DNA of 64,000 nt, from assembly GCF_001931675.1 (NCBI RefSeq), contig NZ_CP014839.1, positions 3,162,001-3,226,000 of the forward strand, read 5' to 3'. Each line of letters starts with the position of its first letter. Within the stretch, counting starts at the first letter, position 1. Below are positions 7,763 through 16,860 of the stretch, piece by piece. The notes beneath the pieces are model-generated. The model was not told the DNA's origin and did not search any database. It saw only the letters and a list, made by a program, of their open reading frames with translations. This stretch comes from Pandoraea thiooxydans. Its GTDB lineage: Bacteria > Pseudomonadota > Gammaproteobacteria > Burkholderiales > Burkholderiaceae. Position numbers and translations under genes: made by a program.

Positions 7763-9061
7763 ATGAGCGCAGTTCACGCCGCCCTGCAGGACACCGCGGA
7801 TCCTGGAACATCCATGCTGGCGCAGCGCTTTGCCGTCGTCCGGCGCGCCTCGATCGACCTCTGCGCCGGATTGACAGAGGCGGACATGACAGTGCAGTCG
7901 ATGGATGACGCCAGCCCGCTCAAGTGGCATCTGGCTCACACCACATGGTTTTTCGAAACCTTTCTGCTGATTCCATGCAGTCCGAATTATTCACCGTTCT
8001 CCGCCGATTTCGCCTTTCTTTTCAACTCGTACTACGAAGCGGCCGGTCCGCGGCACCCTCGCCCGCTTCGCGGCCTGCTGACCCGTCCGACACTGCCAGA
8101 GGTGTTGGCGTATCGCGCGCACGTCGATGACGCCATGGCTTTTCTGATCGAGGCCGCGCAGGACGACGCGACCCTCGCGCTGATCGACCTGGGCTTGCAC
8201 CATGAGCAGCAGCATCAGGAGCTGATGCTCACCGACGTGCTGCATCTGTTCGCGCAAAATCCGCTGCGCCCGGTCTACCGCGCGGCCAACCCGGCGCAGC
8301 CTGCGACAGCCGCGCCGGTGCTTGGCGATTTGCACGACTGGGTGGCAGTGAACGGTGGGCGCTTCACTGTCGGCCACGACGGCAATGGCTTCGCATTCGA
8401 TTGCGAGGGACCGAGTCACGACGTTTTGCTACGCGATTTCGCGCTGGCCGCGCAGCCGGTTACCAATGCGCAATGGTGCGCTTTCATCGATGACGGCGGC
8501 TATCGCAATCCAGCGCTGTGGCTCTCGGACGGATGGCAAACCGTCCAGCGCGAGGCGTGGGAGGCACCCCTTTACTGGGAGCGTCGCGACGACCGGTGGT
8601 GGCGCATGACCCTGCATGGCATGCACCCGCTCGATGCGCACGCGCCGGTCAGTCACGTCAGCTATTTCGAAGCGGATGCATTTGCTCGCTGGGCCGGCAA
8701 GCGCCTGCCGACCGAATTCGAATGGGAAGTCGCCGCGCGCGGCACTGCGACGCACGGCCATTTCGCCGACAGCCTCTGGCTCGACCCGCTATCGGGCGCC
8801 AACGCGTCGGCGGCGCGGCTGCGGCAGATGTTCGGCAGCGTCTGGGAATGGACCGCCAGCCCCTACATGTCGTATCCCGGCTTTCGCCCCGCCGCGGGTG
8901 CCGTCGGCGAGTACAACGGCAAGTTCATGTGCGGCCAGTTCGTGCTGCGCGGCGGCTCCTGCGTCACGCCGGCCGGTCACATCCGCGCCACCTACCGGAA
9001 TTTTTTCTACCCACACCAGCGCTGGCAATTCACCGGTCTGCGTCTGGCGGAGGACCGCTAG
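7763..9061 (+). CDS. egtB: Hercynine oxygenase EgtB (ergothioneine biosynthesis)
   Basis: 432 residues. The N-terminal DinB-like domain carries LKWHLAH (residues 53-59) and HHEQQHQE (146-153), which supply the histidines that bind the non-haem iron. The C-terminal formylglycine-generating-enzyme-type domain shows VTNAQWCAFIDDGGY, the GKRLPTEFEWE motif and a final NFFYPHQRWQFTGLRLAED. It joins a thiol donor to hercynine, forming the sulfoxide intermediate of ergothioneine. ATG at 7763 follows GGGAGAA; the 30 upstream in-frame residues look non-coding. Its stop TAG shares a base with the GTG start of egtD. Confidence 0.93.
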   Translation: MSAVHAALQDTADPGTSMLAQRFAVVRRASIDLCAGLTEADMTVQSMDDASPLKWHLAHTTWFFETFLLIPCSPNYSPFSADFAFLFNSYYEAAGPRHPRPLRGLLTRPTLPEVLAYRAHVDDAMAFLIEAAQDDATLALIDLGLHHEQQHQELMLTDVLHLFAQNPLRPVYRAANPAQPATAAPVLGDLHDWVAVNGGRFTVGHDGNGFAFDCEGPSHDVLLRDFALAAQPVTNAQWCAFIDDGGYRNPALWLSDGWQTVQREAWEAPLYWERRDDRWWRMTLHGMHPLDAHAPVSHVSYFEADAFARWAGKRLPTEFEWEVAARGTATHGHFADSLWLDPLSGANASAARLRQMFGSVWEWTASPYMSYPGFRPAAGAVGEYNGKFMCGQFVLRGGSCVTPAGHIRATYRNFFYPHQRWQFTGLRLAEDR

Positions 9062-10047
9062 TGTCATCGAACCCATTATCCGCATATGCCTGTCCGTCGC
9101 TGCCGCAAGACGCCTTTGCCAGCGCCACGCTCGAAGGCCTCGGGCGCTCGCAGAAGATCATCCCCTGTGCGTGGCTCTACGATCAGCGCGGTTCGGAGCT
9201 TTTCGAGGAAATCACCCAACTCGACGAGTACTACCCGACCCGCACCGAAATCGGCATTCTGCAGGCCTGTGCGCCATTGCTGGCCGAGGCGATCGCGCCC
9301 GGCGCGGTGGTCGTCGAGCTGGGTAGCGGCTCGAGCCGCAAGACGCCGCTGCTGTTACGCGCGCTGCGCGAGCCGCATGCCTATGTGCCGGTCGATATCG
9401 CGGAAGACTTCTTGCGCGCATCGGCCAGCGCGCTCGCCGCGGATTTCCCCGAACTGACGGTATTGCCGGTGGTAGCCGACTTTACGCAGCCGTTCCACCT
9501 GCCGCCGCAGGTCAGCGGCACGCCGCACCCGCGCCTCGGTTTTTTCCCGGGTTCGACCATCGGCAATTTCACGCCCGCCGAGGCGGTGCGCTTCTTGCAG
9601 CATGCCGCCAGACTACTGGGGCACAACCGGCGCATGGTGATCGGCGTCGACGCCACCAAGGATCCCGCGGTATTGGTGCCCGCCTATAACGACAGCCGGG
9701 GCATCACAGCCGAGTTCAACCTGAATCTGCTGCATCGCATCAACCTGGAGCTGGGCGCCGATTTCGATGTGAACGCGTTCCGCCACGAAGCGCGCTACCA
9801 CGACAGGCTGGGACGCATCGAGATGCATCTGGTCAGCCAGCGCAAGCAGATCGTCAATCTGCTCGGGCACCGTTTCTCTTTCGAGGCGGACGAGACGATC
9901 CACACCGAGAATTCCTACAAATATTCGGTCCCGGAATTCCAGGCGCTGGCCGCCTCGGCCGGCTGGCACCCCCAAGCGGTATGGCAGGACCCGGCTGGAC
10001 GCTTCAGCGTGCATCTTTTGAGCAATATTGTCTCGGAAACAGCGTAA
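9061..10047 (+). CDS. egtD: L-histidine N-alpha-methyltransferase EgtD
   Basis: 328 residues, the normal EgtD length. SAM-binding motif VVELGSGSSRKTPLLL at residues 84-99; family motifs AWLYDQRGSELFEEITQLDEYYPTR-like (residues 37-61, quoted in part) and FFPGSTIGNF. It trimethylates histidine to hercynine, the substrate of EgtB. The start is GTG, whose G is the last base of the egtB stop (TAGTG), so the pair is strictly coupled. No EgtA, EgtC or EgtE homologue is next to it, so the thiol donor and the C-S lyase step must be encoded elsewhere. Confidence 0.93.
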   Translation: MSSNPLSAYACPSLPQDAFASATLEGLGRSQKIIPCAWLYDQRGSELFEEITQLDEYYPTRTEIGILQACAPLLAEAIAPGAVVVELGSGSSRKTPLLLRALREPHAYVPVDIAEDFLRASASALAADFPELTVLPVVADFTQPFHLPPQVSGTPHPRLGFFPGSTIGNFTPAEAVRFLQHAARLLGHNRRMVIGVDATKDPAVLVPAYNDSRGITAEFNLNLLHRINLELGADFDVNAFRHEARYHDRLGRIEMHLVSQRKQIVNLLGHRFSFEADETIHTENSYKYSVPEFQALAASAGWHPQAVWQDPAGRFSVHLLSNIVSETA

Positions 10048-10117
10048 TTCGTTGCTGCTATGTTGCGGCGCAACAATGGTGGCCGTATCATTCGGGAAAA
10101 CCCTTAGGAGCTTTCTC

Positions 10118-10267
10118 ATGACCACCCAAACGATGACCGCCTCTTCCTCGATTTTTGCCAAACTTGGCCGCCTGTTGGCCGAGATGTGGGATGCGCACGC
10201 GCGCACCTACGAGATCGTGGCCGACAACTACAAAGCCGGCTCGCACAGCAACCGCCTGCCGCGCTGA
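10118..10267 (+). CDS. Small hypothetical protein
   Basis: 49 residues, with Thr/Ser-rich start, a central amphipathic helix (AKLGRLLAEMWDAHARTYEI) and a basic tail. ATG at 10118 follows TAGGAG with seven bases spacing, which supports translation. It lies 70 bases after egtD on the same strand. I do not recognise a family; the size and helix resemble many small unannotated Burkholderiales proteins. Confidence 0.5.
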   Translation: MTTQTMTASSSIFAKLGRLLAEMWDAHARTYEIVADNYKAGSHSNRLPR

Positions 10268-10312
10268 CCGGCTTCACCGGCCGGAATCGCCATAGCGACC
10301 GGCCGTAACGCC

Positions 10313-11608
10313 TTAATCGAGTTCGCGCCCGGCGAATTCGCGAATCGGCCATAGCGCCAGCAGCGACGCTGCGCCGCAGCCGATCACGTACCACGAGGGT
10401 GACAGCGGGTCGCCGGTGACCTTGATCAGCCAGGTCACGATGAACTGCGCGAAGCCGCCGAACAGCGCCACGCCGACGCTGTAGACGATCGCCATGCCGG
10501 TTGCGCGCACGGCTTTGGGAAACAGCTCCGGCATGATCACGATGGTCGGCACCCCGCTCATCGCATTGAGCAGCGACATCACGGCCACCACCGCCAGCAG
10601 CATGCCGACGCTCGGCCAGCCGTGCAGCAGCCAGAAGGCCGGATAGATCAACGCGATGATCGCCAGGCGCGACCACAGAATCAGCGGCTTGCGTCCCCAG
10701 CGGTCGGACCATGCGCCGAACAATGGCGACGACACGAAGGTGATCAGACCCGCCATCACGCCGGCGAGCATCGCTACTTTCATCGACATGCCGAGGATGC
10801 GGATCGCGTAGGTCGGGATGTAGAACAGCACGATGTAGTTGGCCACCGTGCCGCCGACGGTCAGCACGATACCCAGCAGCGTGATGGTGCGATGCCGGCC
10901 GAGCACTTCACGCACCGAGCCGTGCGGCGCCTCGGCCGCACGCGGCGTATGCGTTTCGCCCAGGCGGCGACGAATGAATGCGCCCAGCGGAGCGACCAGA
11001 ATCCCCAGCAGGAACGGCAGGCGCCAGCCCCAACTCTCCAGCGACTCGACCGGCAGCGCCGCCGACAGCAGCGTTGCCAGCAAAGCGCCGAACAGCGCCG
11101 CAGCGCCCTGGCTCGCCAGTTGCCAACTGCCGTAGAAGCCGCGCGTGCGGGCGCTCGCGTACTCCACCAGCAAGGTCGTCGACGCGCCGACTTCGCCGCC
11201 GGCCGAAAAACCCTGCAGCAAGCGCGCCAGCACGATCAGCGCGGGCGCGGCCAGGCCGATCTGCGCATAGGTCGGCGTCAGGCCGATCAGGCCCGTGCTC
11301 AGCGCCATCAGGAAAATCGTCAGTGTCATCGCCGCCTTGCGGCCGGCCCGGTCGGCATAGGCGCCGAGCATCACGCCGCCCAGCGGGCGCGTGATGAAGC
11401 CCGCGCCGAAGGTGCCCACCGAGAGCAGCAATTGCCCGAGCGGATCGTGTACCGGGAAAAACAGCTTGCCGATCAGCACCGCGAAAAAGCTGTACACGGT
11501 GAAGTCGAAAAACTCCATGCCGTTGCCCAGCGTCACTGCAAAAATGACCTTGGCGCGCGACATTGCGCGAGGTTGCGTCACGGCCTGCGGCGTGATCGAA
11601 ATGTCCAT
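10313..11608 (-). CDS. MFS transporter, metabolite:H+ symporter (MHS) type
   Basis: 431 residues with 12 membrane segments. The first helix has GNGMEFFDFTVYSFFA, the loop 2-3 motif is YADRAGRKAAM, and helix 4 has LLQGFSAGGEVGASTTLL, all typical of the MHS family (citrate, shikimate, proline/betaine, ketoglutarate carriers). Good ribosome-binding site (GAGGAGA). It lies 66 bases downstream of the M20 amidohydrolase gene on the same strand, so it may import the N-acyl or amide substrate of that enzyme. Exact substrate unknown. Confidence 0.88.
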   Translation of the reverse strand: MDISITPQAVTQPRAMSRAKVIFAVTLGNGMEFFDFTVYSFFAVLIGKLFFPVHDPLGQLLLSVGTFGAGFITRPLGGVMLGAYADRAGRKAAMTLTIFLMALSTGLIGLTPTYAQIGLAAPALIVLARLLQGFSAGGEVGASTTLLVEYASARTRGFYGSWQLASQGAAALFGALLATLLSAALPVESLESWGWRLPFLLGILVAPLGAFIRRRLGETHTPRAAEAPHGSVREVLGRHRTITLLGIVLTVGGTVANYIVLFYIPTYAIRILGMSMKVAMLAGVMAGLITFVSSPLFGAWSDRWGRKPLILWSRLAIIALIYPAFWLLHGWPSVGMLLAVVAVMSLLNAMSGVPTIVIMPELFPKAVRATGMAIVYSVGVALFGGFAQFIVTWLIKVTGDPLSPSWYVIGCGAASLLALWPIREFAGRELD

Positions 11609-11674
11609 GGTGTCTCCTCTTTGTGAATTCTGTTTGTCAGGCCTGCGCGGCCAGCCGGCTCGAGCGCTGGCCCG

Positions 11675-12856
11675 TCAGGCGGCCAGGAAGCGCTCCGTCA
11701 ACAGCGCCCAATACGCGGCGCCAGTCACGATGCATCGATCGTTGAAGTCATAGCCCGGATTGTGTACCGTGCATACCTGCTCGCCCGCGCCATTGCCAAT
11801 CAGCAGATAACTGCCCGGGCAATGCTGCAGCAGGTAGGCGAAGTCCTCGCTGCCCATCAGCGGCCGGGCGTCGGCGATCACGTTCTCGCTACCGACCAGT
11901 TCCTCGCCGACGCGTTGCGCGAATTCGGTCTGCCCGGCATCGTTGACCAGCACCGGGTACCCCCGCCAGTAATCGATCTCGGCGCGCAGCCCGAAACTCT
12001 GCGCCTGGGCCTCCACCAGCGCGCGAATGCGCGCCTCCAGCAAATCGCGCACGCCGGCGTCCAGGGCGCGGATGCTCAATTCCATCTGCGCGCTTTGCGG
12101 CACCACGTTGGCGACTTCGCCCGATTTGATCGAACCCACCGTGATGACCGCCGGGTGCTGCGCATCGACGTTGCGCGCGACGATGGTCTGCAGTCCGAGC
12201 ACGATGCTGGCGGCGGCCACCACCGGGTCGATCGCCTTGTGCGGCTCGGCGCCATGCCCGCCCTTGCCGTGCAGCGTGATGCTGGCCCGATCGGACGACG
12301 CCATGAATGCGCCGGCGTGAAACACCAGCTTGCGCTCGGCGAACCCGGGCATGTTGTGCATGGCGAAAATCGCGTCGCAGGGAAAGCGCTCGAACAGGCC
12401 ATCGTCGAGCATGCGCTTGGCGCCCGCCAAACCTTCCTCGGCGGGCTGGAAAATCAGATTCAACGTACCCGAGAAACGCCGGGTGGCAGCCAGATAGCGT
12501 GCCGCGCCCAACAGCATCGCGGTATGTCCGTCGTGGCCGCAGGCGTGCATCTTGCCGGCATGCACGCTGGCATATGGCAGTCCGGTTTGCTCCTGGATCG
12601 GCAAGGCATCCATGTCGGCACGCAGGCCCAGGCGACGCTGGCCGTCGCCCACGCGCAGCGTGGCCACCAGCCCGGTGCCGCCGATATCGCGTGTGAGCTC
12701 GTACCCCCACGACAGCAGCCGGTCGGCGACCAGGTCGCTGGTCTGATACTCCTCGAATCCGAGTTCGGGGTGCTGGTGAATCTGATGCCGCAACGTAACG
12801 ATGTCGTCGGCAAAGGCGGCAATGGCATCCAATGGGGAGGGATCGTGCAGGGCCAA
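11675..12856 (-). CDS. M20 family metallo-amidohydrolase (hippurate/IAA-amino acid hydrolase type)
   Basis: 393 residues. HQHPELGFEE near residue 28, the metal-binding MHACGHDGHTAMLLGAA near residue 105, and QPAEEGLAGAK near 137 define the M20D amidohydrolase family, which hydrolyses N-acyl amino acids. The start is TTG at 12856, preceded by AGGAGA at proper distance; no ATG is available before the conserved N terminus. It probably forms an operon with the downstream MHS transporter and is divergent from a LysR gene, its likely regulator. Confidence 0.88.
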   Translation of the reverse strand: MALHDPSPLDAIAAFADDIVTLRHQIHQHPELGFEEYQTSDLVADRLLSWGYELTRDIGGTGLVATLRVGDGQRRLGLRADMDALPIQEQTGLPYASVHAGKMHACGHDGHTAMLLGAARYLAATRRFSGTLNLIFQPAEEGLAGAKRMLDDGLFERFPCDAIFAMHNMPGFAERKLVFHAGAFMASSDRASITLHGKGGHGAEPHKAIDPVVAAASIVLGLQTIVARNVDAQHPAVITVGSIKSGEVANVVPQSAQMELSIRALDAGVRDLLEARIRALVEAQAQSFGLRAEIDYWRGYPVLVNDAGQTEFAQRVGEELVGSENVIADARPLMGSEDFAYLLQHCPGSYLLIGNGAGEQVCTVHNPGYDFNDRCIVTGAAYWALLTERFLAA

Positions 12857-12873
12857 CGGCGTCTCCTGGAATA

Positions 12874-12924
12874 GTCTGAATAGGAAGTCTTATCAGACGA
12901 TGGTAGAGTGACTCTGAGACTACC
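12874..12924. promoter_or_regulatory. Dyad repeats in divergent M20/LysR promoter
   Basis: Two inverted repeats with 13-base spacers occur between the divergent genes: GTCTGA (12874-12879) with TCAGAC (12893-12898), and GGTAG (12902-12906) with CTACC (12920-12924). Their position fits binding sites of the adjacent LysR regulator, which normally controls the divergent gene and itself. Confidence 0.45.
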
Positions 12925-13020
12925 GGAAGACAATATTTTCGGGTACCGAACACCATTGGTTGTCATTCGGTCGATCCAACCGCGCCGCCGCCCACCCCCC
13001 GATTACGGCCAGGAGCCCGC

Positions 13021-13923
13021 ATGAAATATCACCAGTTGCGCGCCTTCGTCAGCGCCGCCGAGCACGGCAGCATCCGCGCCGCGGCGCGCGCGCTGTTTCT
13101 GTCGCAGGCCGCCGTGACCAAGGCGCTGCGCGAACTGGAAGACGACGCCGGCTTGCCGCTGATCGCGCGCAATGCACGCGGCATCCAGCTGACCCAGGAT
13201 GGGCAGCGGCTGTTGATGCGCGCCCGGCTGATCGTGCGGCAAATGCAGCAGGCGCGCGATGAATTGAATCAGTCGCAAGGCATCGATACGGGCAGCGTGG
13301 CAATCGGCCTGACACCGGCGGTTGTCCTGACGGTGCTGCCGGACGCGCTCAAGGCATTCCGTCAGCGCTATCGCAACGTCGCGCTGCGTCTGGTCGAAGG
13401 CCTTGCGCCGATCGTCGTGCCGGGGGTGCGCAACGGCACGCTCGACTTCGCCATGACGGTGCAAAGCAATGTGTCTCTGGGCAACGATTTCGTCACCGAG
13501 TCCTGCTTCCACGCCCAGCAGGCGATAGCCGCGCGGGCCGGCCACCCGGTGCTGGCCGATCCGTCGCCGGCCGCCTTGGCCGCGCAGGAATGGGCGCTGA
13601 GCAGCCGTCTGCAGGAGGGGCACGGCGGGCTGATCCAGCAAGTATTCGCGACCAGCGGCGTCGCGCCGCCCGAGCGGATCCTCGTGTGCGAGTCATACAG
13701 CACGGCGGTCGCGCTGGTGCGCAATACCGATTTGCTGAGCCTGTTCCCCGAACCCTTGCTGGCGCTGCCCGAATGCACCGGCATCGTCGCCGTGCCGGCG
13801 CGGCTGCCGAGCCTGAGCACCGAGATCAGTCTGGTGCGTCGCGCCGACGTGCCGCTGACGCCGGCCGCGGCCTATCTGGCGGCATGCCTGATGCAAGCCG
13901 GCCGCACGCGCTTTCCGGGTTGA
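13021..13923 (+). CDS. LysR family transcriptional regulator
   Basis: 300 residues. N-terminal winged helix-turn-helix with HQLRAFVSAAEHGSIRAAAR (4-23) and the SQAAVTKALRELE recognition helix, then a periplasmic-binding-like effector domain. ATG at 13021 follows CAGGAG. It is divergent from the M20 amidohydrolase/MHS transporter pair, which it probably activates in response to the substrate or product. The effector is unknown. Confidence 0.92.
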   Translation: MKYHQLRAFVSAAEHGSIRAAARALFLSQAAVTKALRELEDDAGLPLIARNARGIQLTQDGQRLLMRARLIVRQMQQARDELNQSQGIDTGSVAIGLTPAVVLTVLPDALKAFRQRYRNVALRLVEGLAPIVVPGVRNGTLDFAMTVQSNVSLGNDFVTESCFHAQQAIAARAGHPVLADPSPAALAAQEWALSSRLQEGHGGLIQQVFATSGVAPPERILVCESYSTAVALVRNTDLLSLFPEPLLALPECTGIVAVPARLPSLSTEISLVRRADVPLTPAAAYLAACLMQAGRTRFPG

Positions 13924-14046
13924 TCGGCCGCACTGGCGTGCGCCGGGCGGCCGGACGCGCACCGATTTAAGGCATAATCCCTGCGCAGGATCGGCCCCTT
14001 CGCAGGGCTGGCGCCACCTTCACGTCAGCAAGACCCCAGTGATGTC

Positions 14047-14835
14047 ATGAGCGAAGACAATAAATATGCGGTACCCGGCCTCGAACGCGGGCTCAGGATC
14101 CTGATGGAATTTTCCAAACAGGAGCCCGTGCTCAACGGGGCCGAGTTGTCGCGCCGGCTCGACGTGCCTCGCTCGACGGTATTCCGCCTGCTGCAGACGC
14201 TCGAATCGCTCGGCTTTATCGAGCGCGCCGCCAGCGGCGATCGCAATTACCGGCTGGGCGTATCGGTGCTGCGGCTGGGTTTCGAATATCTGAACTCGCT
14301 GGAGCTGACCGACCTGGGCAATCCGATCATCGAGAGATTGCGCGACGCGACCGGCTATTCGAGCCACATCATCATTCTGGATCGGCAAGACGCGGTCTTC
14401 GTCGCCAAGGCCGCCAGCCGCGATCCGGTGTTCAGCGCGGTGAGCATCGGCACCCGCCTGCCGGCGCATGCCACGGTGATCGGCCAGGTGCTGTTGGGCG
14501 ATTGCGATCTGGCGGCATTGCACAAGCTGTATCCGCAAGGCCCGCTCAAGCGCTACACCGACCATACCCCCGAGACCATCGAGGCGCTCTTCGCACGCGT
14601 GCAGGAGTATGCGGCGCGCGGCTATGCGACCAGCCAGTCGTTTTTCGAGTACGGCATTTCCACGGTGGTCGCGCCGGTACGGGATCACCGCAACAAAATC
14701 GTCGCGGCAATCAGCGTCACGGTGCCGCGCCCGCAACTCGAGGACCGGGCGCAGGACAACGATCTGGTCAGCCAGGTCGTTGCCGCGGCCAATGAACTGT
14801 CCTACAAGCTCAATTACCGGCAGGCGCCGGCCTGA
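14047..14835 (+). CDS. IclR family transcriptional regulator
   Basis: 262 residues: YAVPGLERGLRIL at residue 7, helix-turn-helix NGAELSRRLDVPRSTVFRLL (28-50), then a GAF-like effector domain ending in AAANELSYKLNY. It is strikingly similar to the IclR protein encoded at 24763-25629 (same VPGLERGL, FRLLQTLES and LRLGFEYL segments), so the two are paralogues. It points toward and ends 26 bases from the last gene of the catabolic operon, which runs the other way. Likely an aromatic-acid-responsive regulator of that operon. Confidence 0.92.
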   Translation: MSEDNKYAVPGLERGLRILMEFSKQEPVLNGAELSRRLDVPRSTVFRLLQTLESLGFIERAASGDRNYRLGVSVLRLGFEYLNSLELTDLGNPIIERLRDATGYSSHIIILDRQDAVFVAKAASRDPVFSAVSIGTRLPAHATVIGQVLLGDCDLAALHKLYPQGPLKRYTDHTPETIEALFARVQEYAARGYATSQSFFEYGISTVVAPVRDHRNKIVAAISVTVPRPQLEDRAQDNDLVSQVVAAANELSYKLNYRQAPA

Positions 14836-14860
14836 TACCGCCGCCGGCCTGCCAGGCCGT

Positions 14861-15829
14861 TCAGCGCTTGTCGGTATCGGTCATGAATTTGCCGCCGGGC
14901 GCCTGCCCGGCGTTCTTCTGCCGGCGCGTCACGCCGTCGAGCCCGCCGTCGACCGCCCATTCGGCGAATACGGTCGGGCCCGGCTCGAAGTCGCGCGGCT
15001 GCCAGGCCGGCGTCAGGATGTCTTCGTCGGCGTAATACTCGATCAGCGCGCCGCACGGATTCTTGAAATACCAGAAGTAAGCCGATGAGATCGGATGGCG
15101 CCCCGGCCCCAGCTGCGTTTGCCAGCCGCAGCGGTCGATGTGCAGGCCGCCGCCAAATACCTCGTGGATGTCGCGCACCGTGAAGGCGACGTGATTCAGG
15201 CCGCGCTTGCCGTTGGGCAATTGCAGCAGGAACAGGTCGTGGTGCCCGCCGTGCGGCGCGCAACGCATGAACGCGCCGCGCTCCGGATAACGGTCGGACA
15301 GCTCGAAGCCCAGCGCCTCGCGGTAGAAGCGCTCGGTCTGGGCCAGCGCATTGGTGAAGAACACCACGTGCCCGACCTCGATCGGCTCGGCGCGCTCGTA
15401 GATCGGGCTGGGCTGGTCGATGCGCGCGGCCTGGCCCCATGCGTTGGACGGCGAGCCCCTCACGTCGAGTTCGCGCTTGCGGCTCGCCTCGATGCGGATC
15501 GCCAGGCCGTTCGGATCGATGCAACCGAGCGCGCCGTCGCGTGCATAGAAGCCCGGTTGCTGCGCCAGGCGCGGCCGCAGATCGTCGAGCTCAGCCGCGC
15601 TGGCCACGCCCCAGGTCACTTCGCGCAGCGTCGGGCCTTCTTCCATGGCCGGCGGCAACGACGGATCGTCATGCGCGGCCAGCACCACGCGGCAGCCGTT
15701 GAGCGTCTCGAAGCGCGCGCCGTGCGCGTCGCGCGTGAGCTCCTTGAGGCCCCAGTCGCGCAGGAAACGGCAGCAGGTGTCGAGATCCGTCACGCCGTAG
15801 GTGATTTGTTCAATACCGAGAATCGTCAT
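14861..15829 (-). CDS. VOC-family extradiol-type ring-cleavage dioxygenase
   Basis: 322 residues with two vicinal-oxygen-chelate modules. The N-terminal module (ILGIEQITYGVTDLD) is structural. The C-terminal module has all three Fe(II) ligands of type I extradiol dioxygenases: His in EVGHVVFF, His in GLNHVAFTV and Glu in ALIEYYAD. Predicted to cleave a catechol-like ring produced by the Rieske oxygenase of the same operon. Last gene of the 17-gene array, 22 bases after the reductase. Substrate not known; length and fold resemble dihydroxybiphenyl or homoprotocatechuate dioxygenases. Confidence 0.85.
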   Translation of the reverse strand: MTILGIEQITYGVTDLDTCCRFLRDWGLKELTRDAHGARFETLNGCRVVLAAHDDPSLPPAMEEGPTLREVTWGVASAAELDDLRPRLAQQPGFYARDGALGCIDPNGLAIRIEASRKRELDVRGSPSNAWGQAARIDQPSPIYERAEPIEVGHVVFFTNALAQTERFYREALGFELSDRYPERGAFMRCAPHGGHHDLFLLQLPNGKRGLNHVAFTVRDIHEVFGGGLHIDRCGWQTQLGPGRHPISSAYFWYFKNPCGALIEYYADEDILTPAWQPRDFEPGPTVFAEWAVDGGLDGVTRRQKNAGQAPGGKFMTDTDKR

Positions 15830-15851
15830 TGTGTTATTTCCAGGCAGGCAG

Positions 15852-16817
15852 TCAGAGGTCGAGCACCAGGCGCTCGCCCTTGCAGCCCGATACGCAGATC
15901 ATCATTACTTTGTTGGTGGCGCGCTCCGCTGCACTGAGTACCGAGTCGCGGTGATCGGGGCACCCTTCGAGCACGCGCGTCTCGCAGGTGCCGCAAATGC
16001 CTTCCAGGCAGCTGGTCTGGACGTCGGCACCCGCCGCAAGCAAGCTGTCGAGCAGGGTCGCGCCGGGCTCGACGCGAACGCTCTTGCCGCTCCTGGCGAG
16101 TTCCACCGTGTAGCCGCTGGCGGCCGCCGCGGGGGGCGCGGCATCGGGCGCCGGAGCGAAGCGTTCGAGGTGTACGTGGGCGATGCCAGCGGCCTCGCAC
16201 GCCTGCTCGAATGCGCCAAGCATCACCGCCGGGCCGCAGCAATAGGCATGCGTGCCGGCCGGCTTGCCTGCCAGGTAAGCGGCGAGATCGGCCGGACGAT
16301 CGTCATGCGCCTCGTCGAAATGGCAGGTCAGCTTGCCGCCGAGCGCATGCAGCTCGTCGACAAACGCCGCCTGCGCGGCATGGCGCGCGCAATAGAGCAT
16401 CTCCACGCTGCGCCCGAGTTCGCTCAGCCGGCGATACATGCAAAGGATCGGCGTGATGCCGATACCGCCGGCGATCAGCACGGTATGGGGGGCGTCCTCG
16501 ACCAGCGCGAAGTTGTTGCGCGGCGGTGCGATCTGCACGGTCATGCCGACGCGGAAATTATCGTGAATGAAGCGCGAGCCGCCGCGGCTTTTCGGGTCGG
16601 CCAGGATGCCCAGCACGTAACGATCGCGCTCGCCGGGTGAATTCACCAGCGAATAGCTGCGCACCAGCCCGCTCGACAGGTGCAGGTCGATATGCGCGCC
16701 GGGCTCGAACGGCGGGAAGCTGCCGCCTTCGGTCGGCACCAGTTCCACGCTCATGATGCCGCGCGCCTCGTAGCGCAGCGTGCGGATCATTGCCGACAGA
16801 TTATTTGCACTGCTCAT
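15852..16817 (-). CDS. PDR/VanB-family oxidoreductase (Rieske oxygenase reductase)
   Basis: 321 residues in the phthalate-dioxygenase-reductase order: flavin domain (RSYSLVNSP, around residue 54, for FMN), NAD-binding domain (LIAGGIGITPILCM, 114-127; a CCGPAVM near 190) and a C-terminal plant-type [2Fe-2S] domain with CLEGICGTCETRVLEG followed by a fourth Cys near residue 310. It passes electrons from NAD(P)H to the Rieske oxygenase encoded two genes upstream. Only the RidA-like gene lies between them. Confidence 0.93.
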   Translation of the reverse strand: MSSANNLSAMIRTLRYEARGIMSVELVPTEGGSFPPFEPGAHIDLHLSSGLVRSYSLVNSPGERDRYVLGILADPKSRGGSRFIHDNFRVGMTVQIAPPRNNFALVEDAPHTVLIAGGIGITPILCMYRRLSELGRSVEMLYCARHAAQAAFVDELHALGGKLTCHFDEAHDDRPADLAAYLAGKPAGTHAYCCGPAVMLGAFEQACEAAGIAHVHLERFAPAPDAAPPAAAASGYTVELARSGKSVRVEPGATLLDSLLAAGADVQTSCLEGICGTCETRVLEGCPDHRDSVLSAAERATNKVMMICVSGCKGERLVLDL

Positions 16818-16860
16818 GTTACGTCCTGCCTTCTACCGTCTTGCGGGCCGCGCGACGCGC

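Noticed and set aside
13979-14007. CCCTGCG/CGCAGGG dyad upstream of the IclR gene
   Set aside because: Seven-base arms with a 15-base GC-rich loop are expected by chance here and it shares nothing with the other operators.
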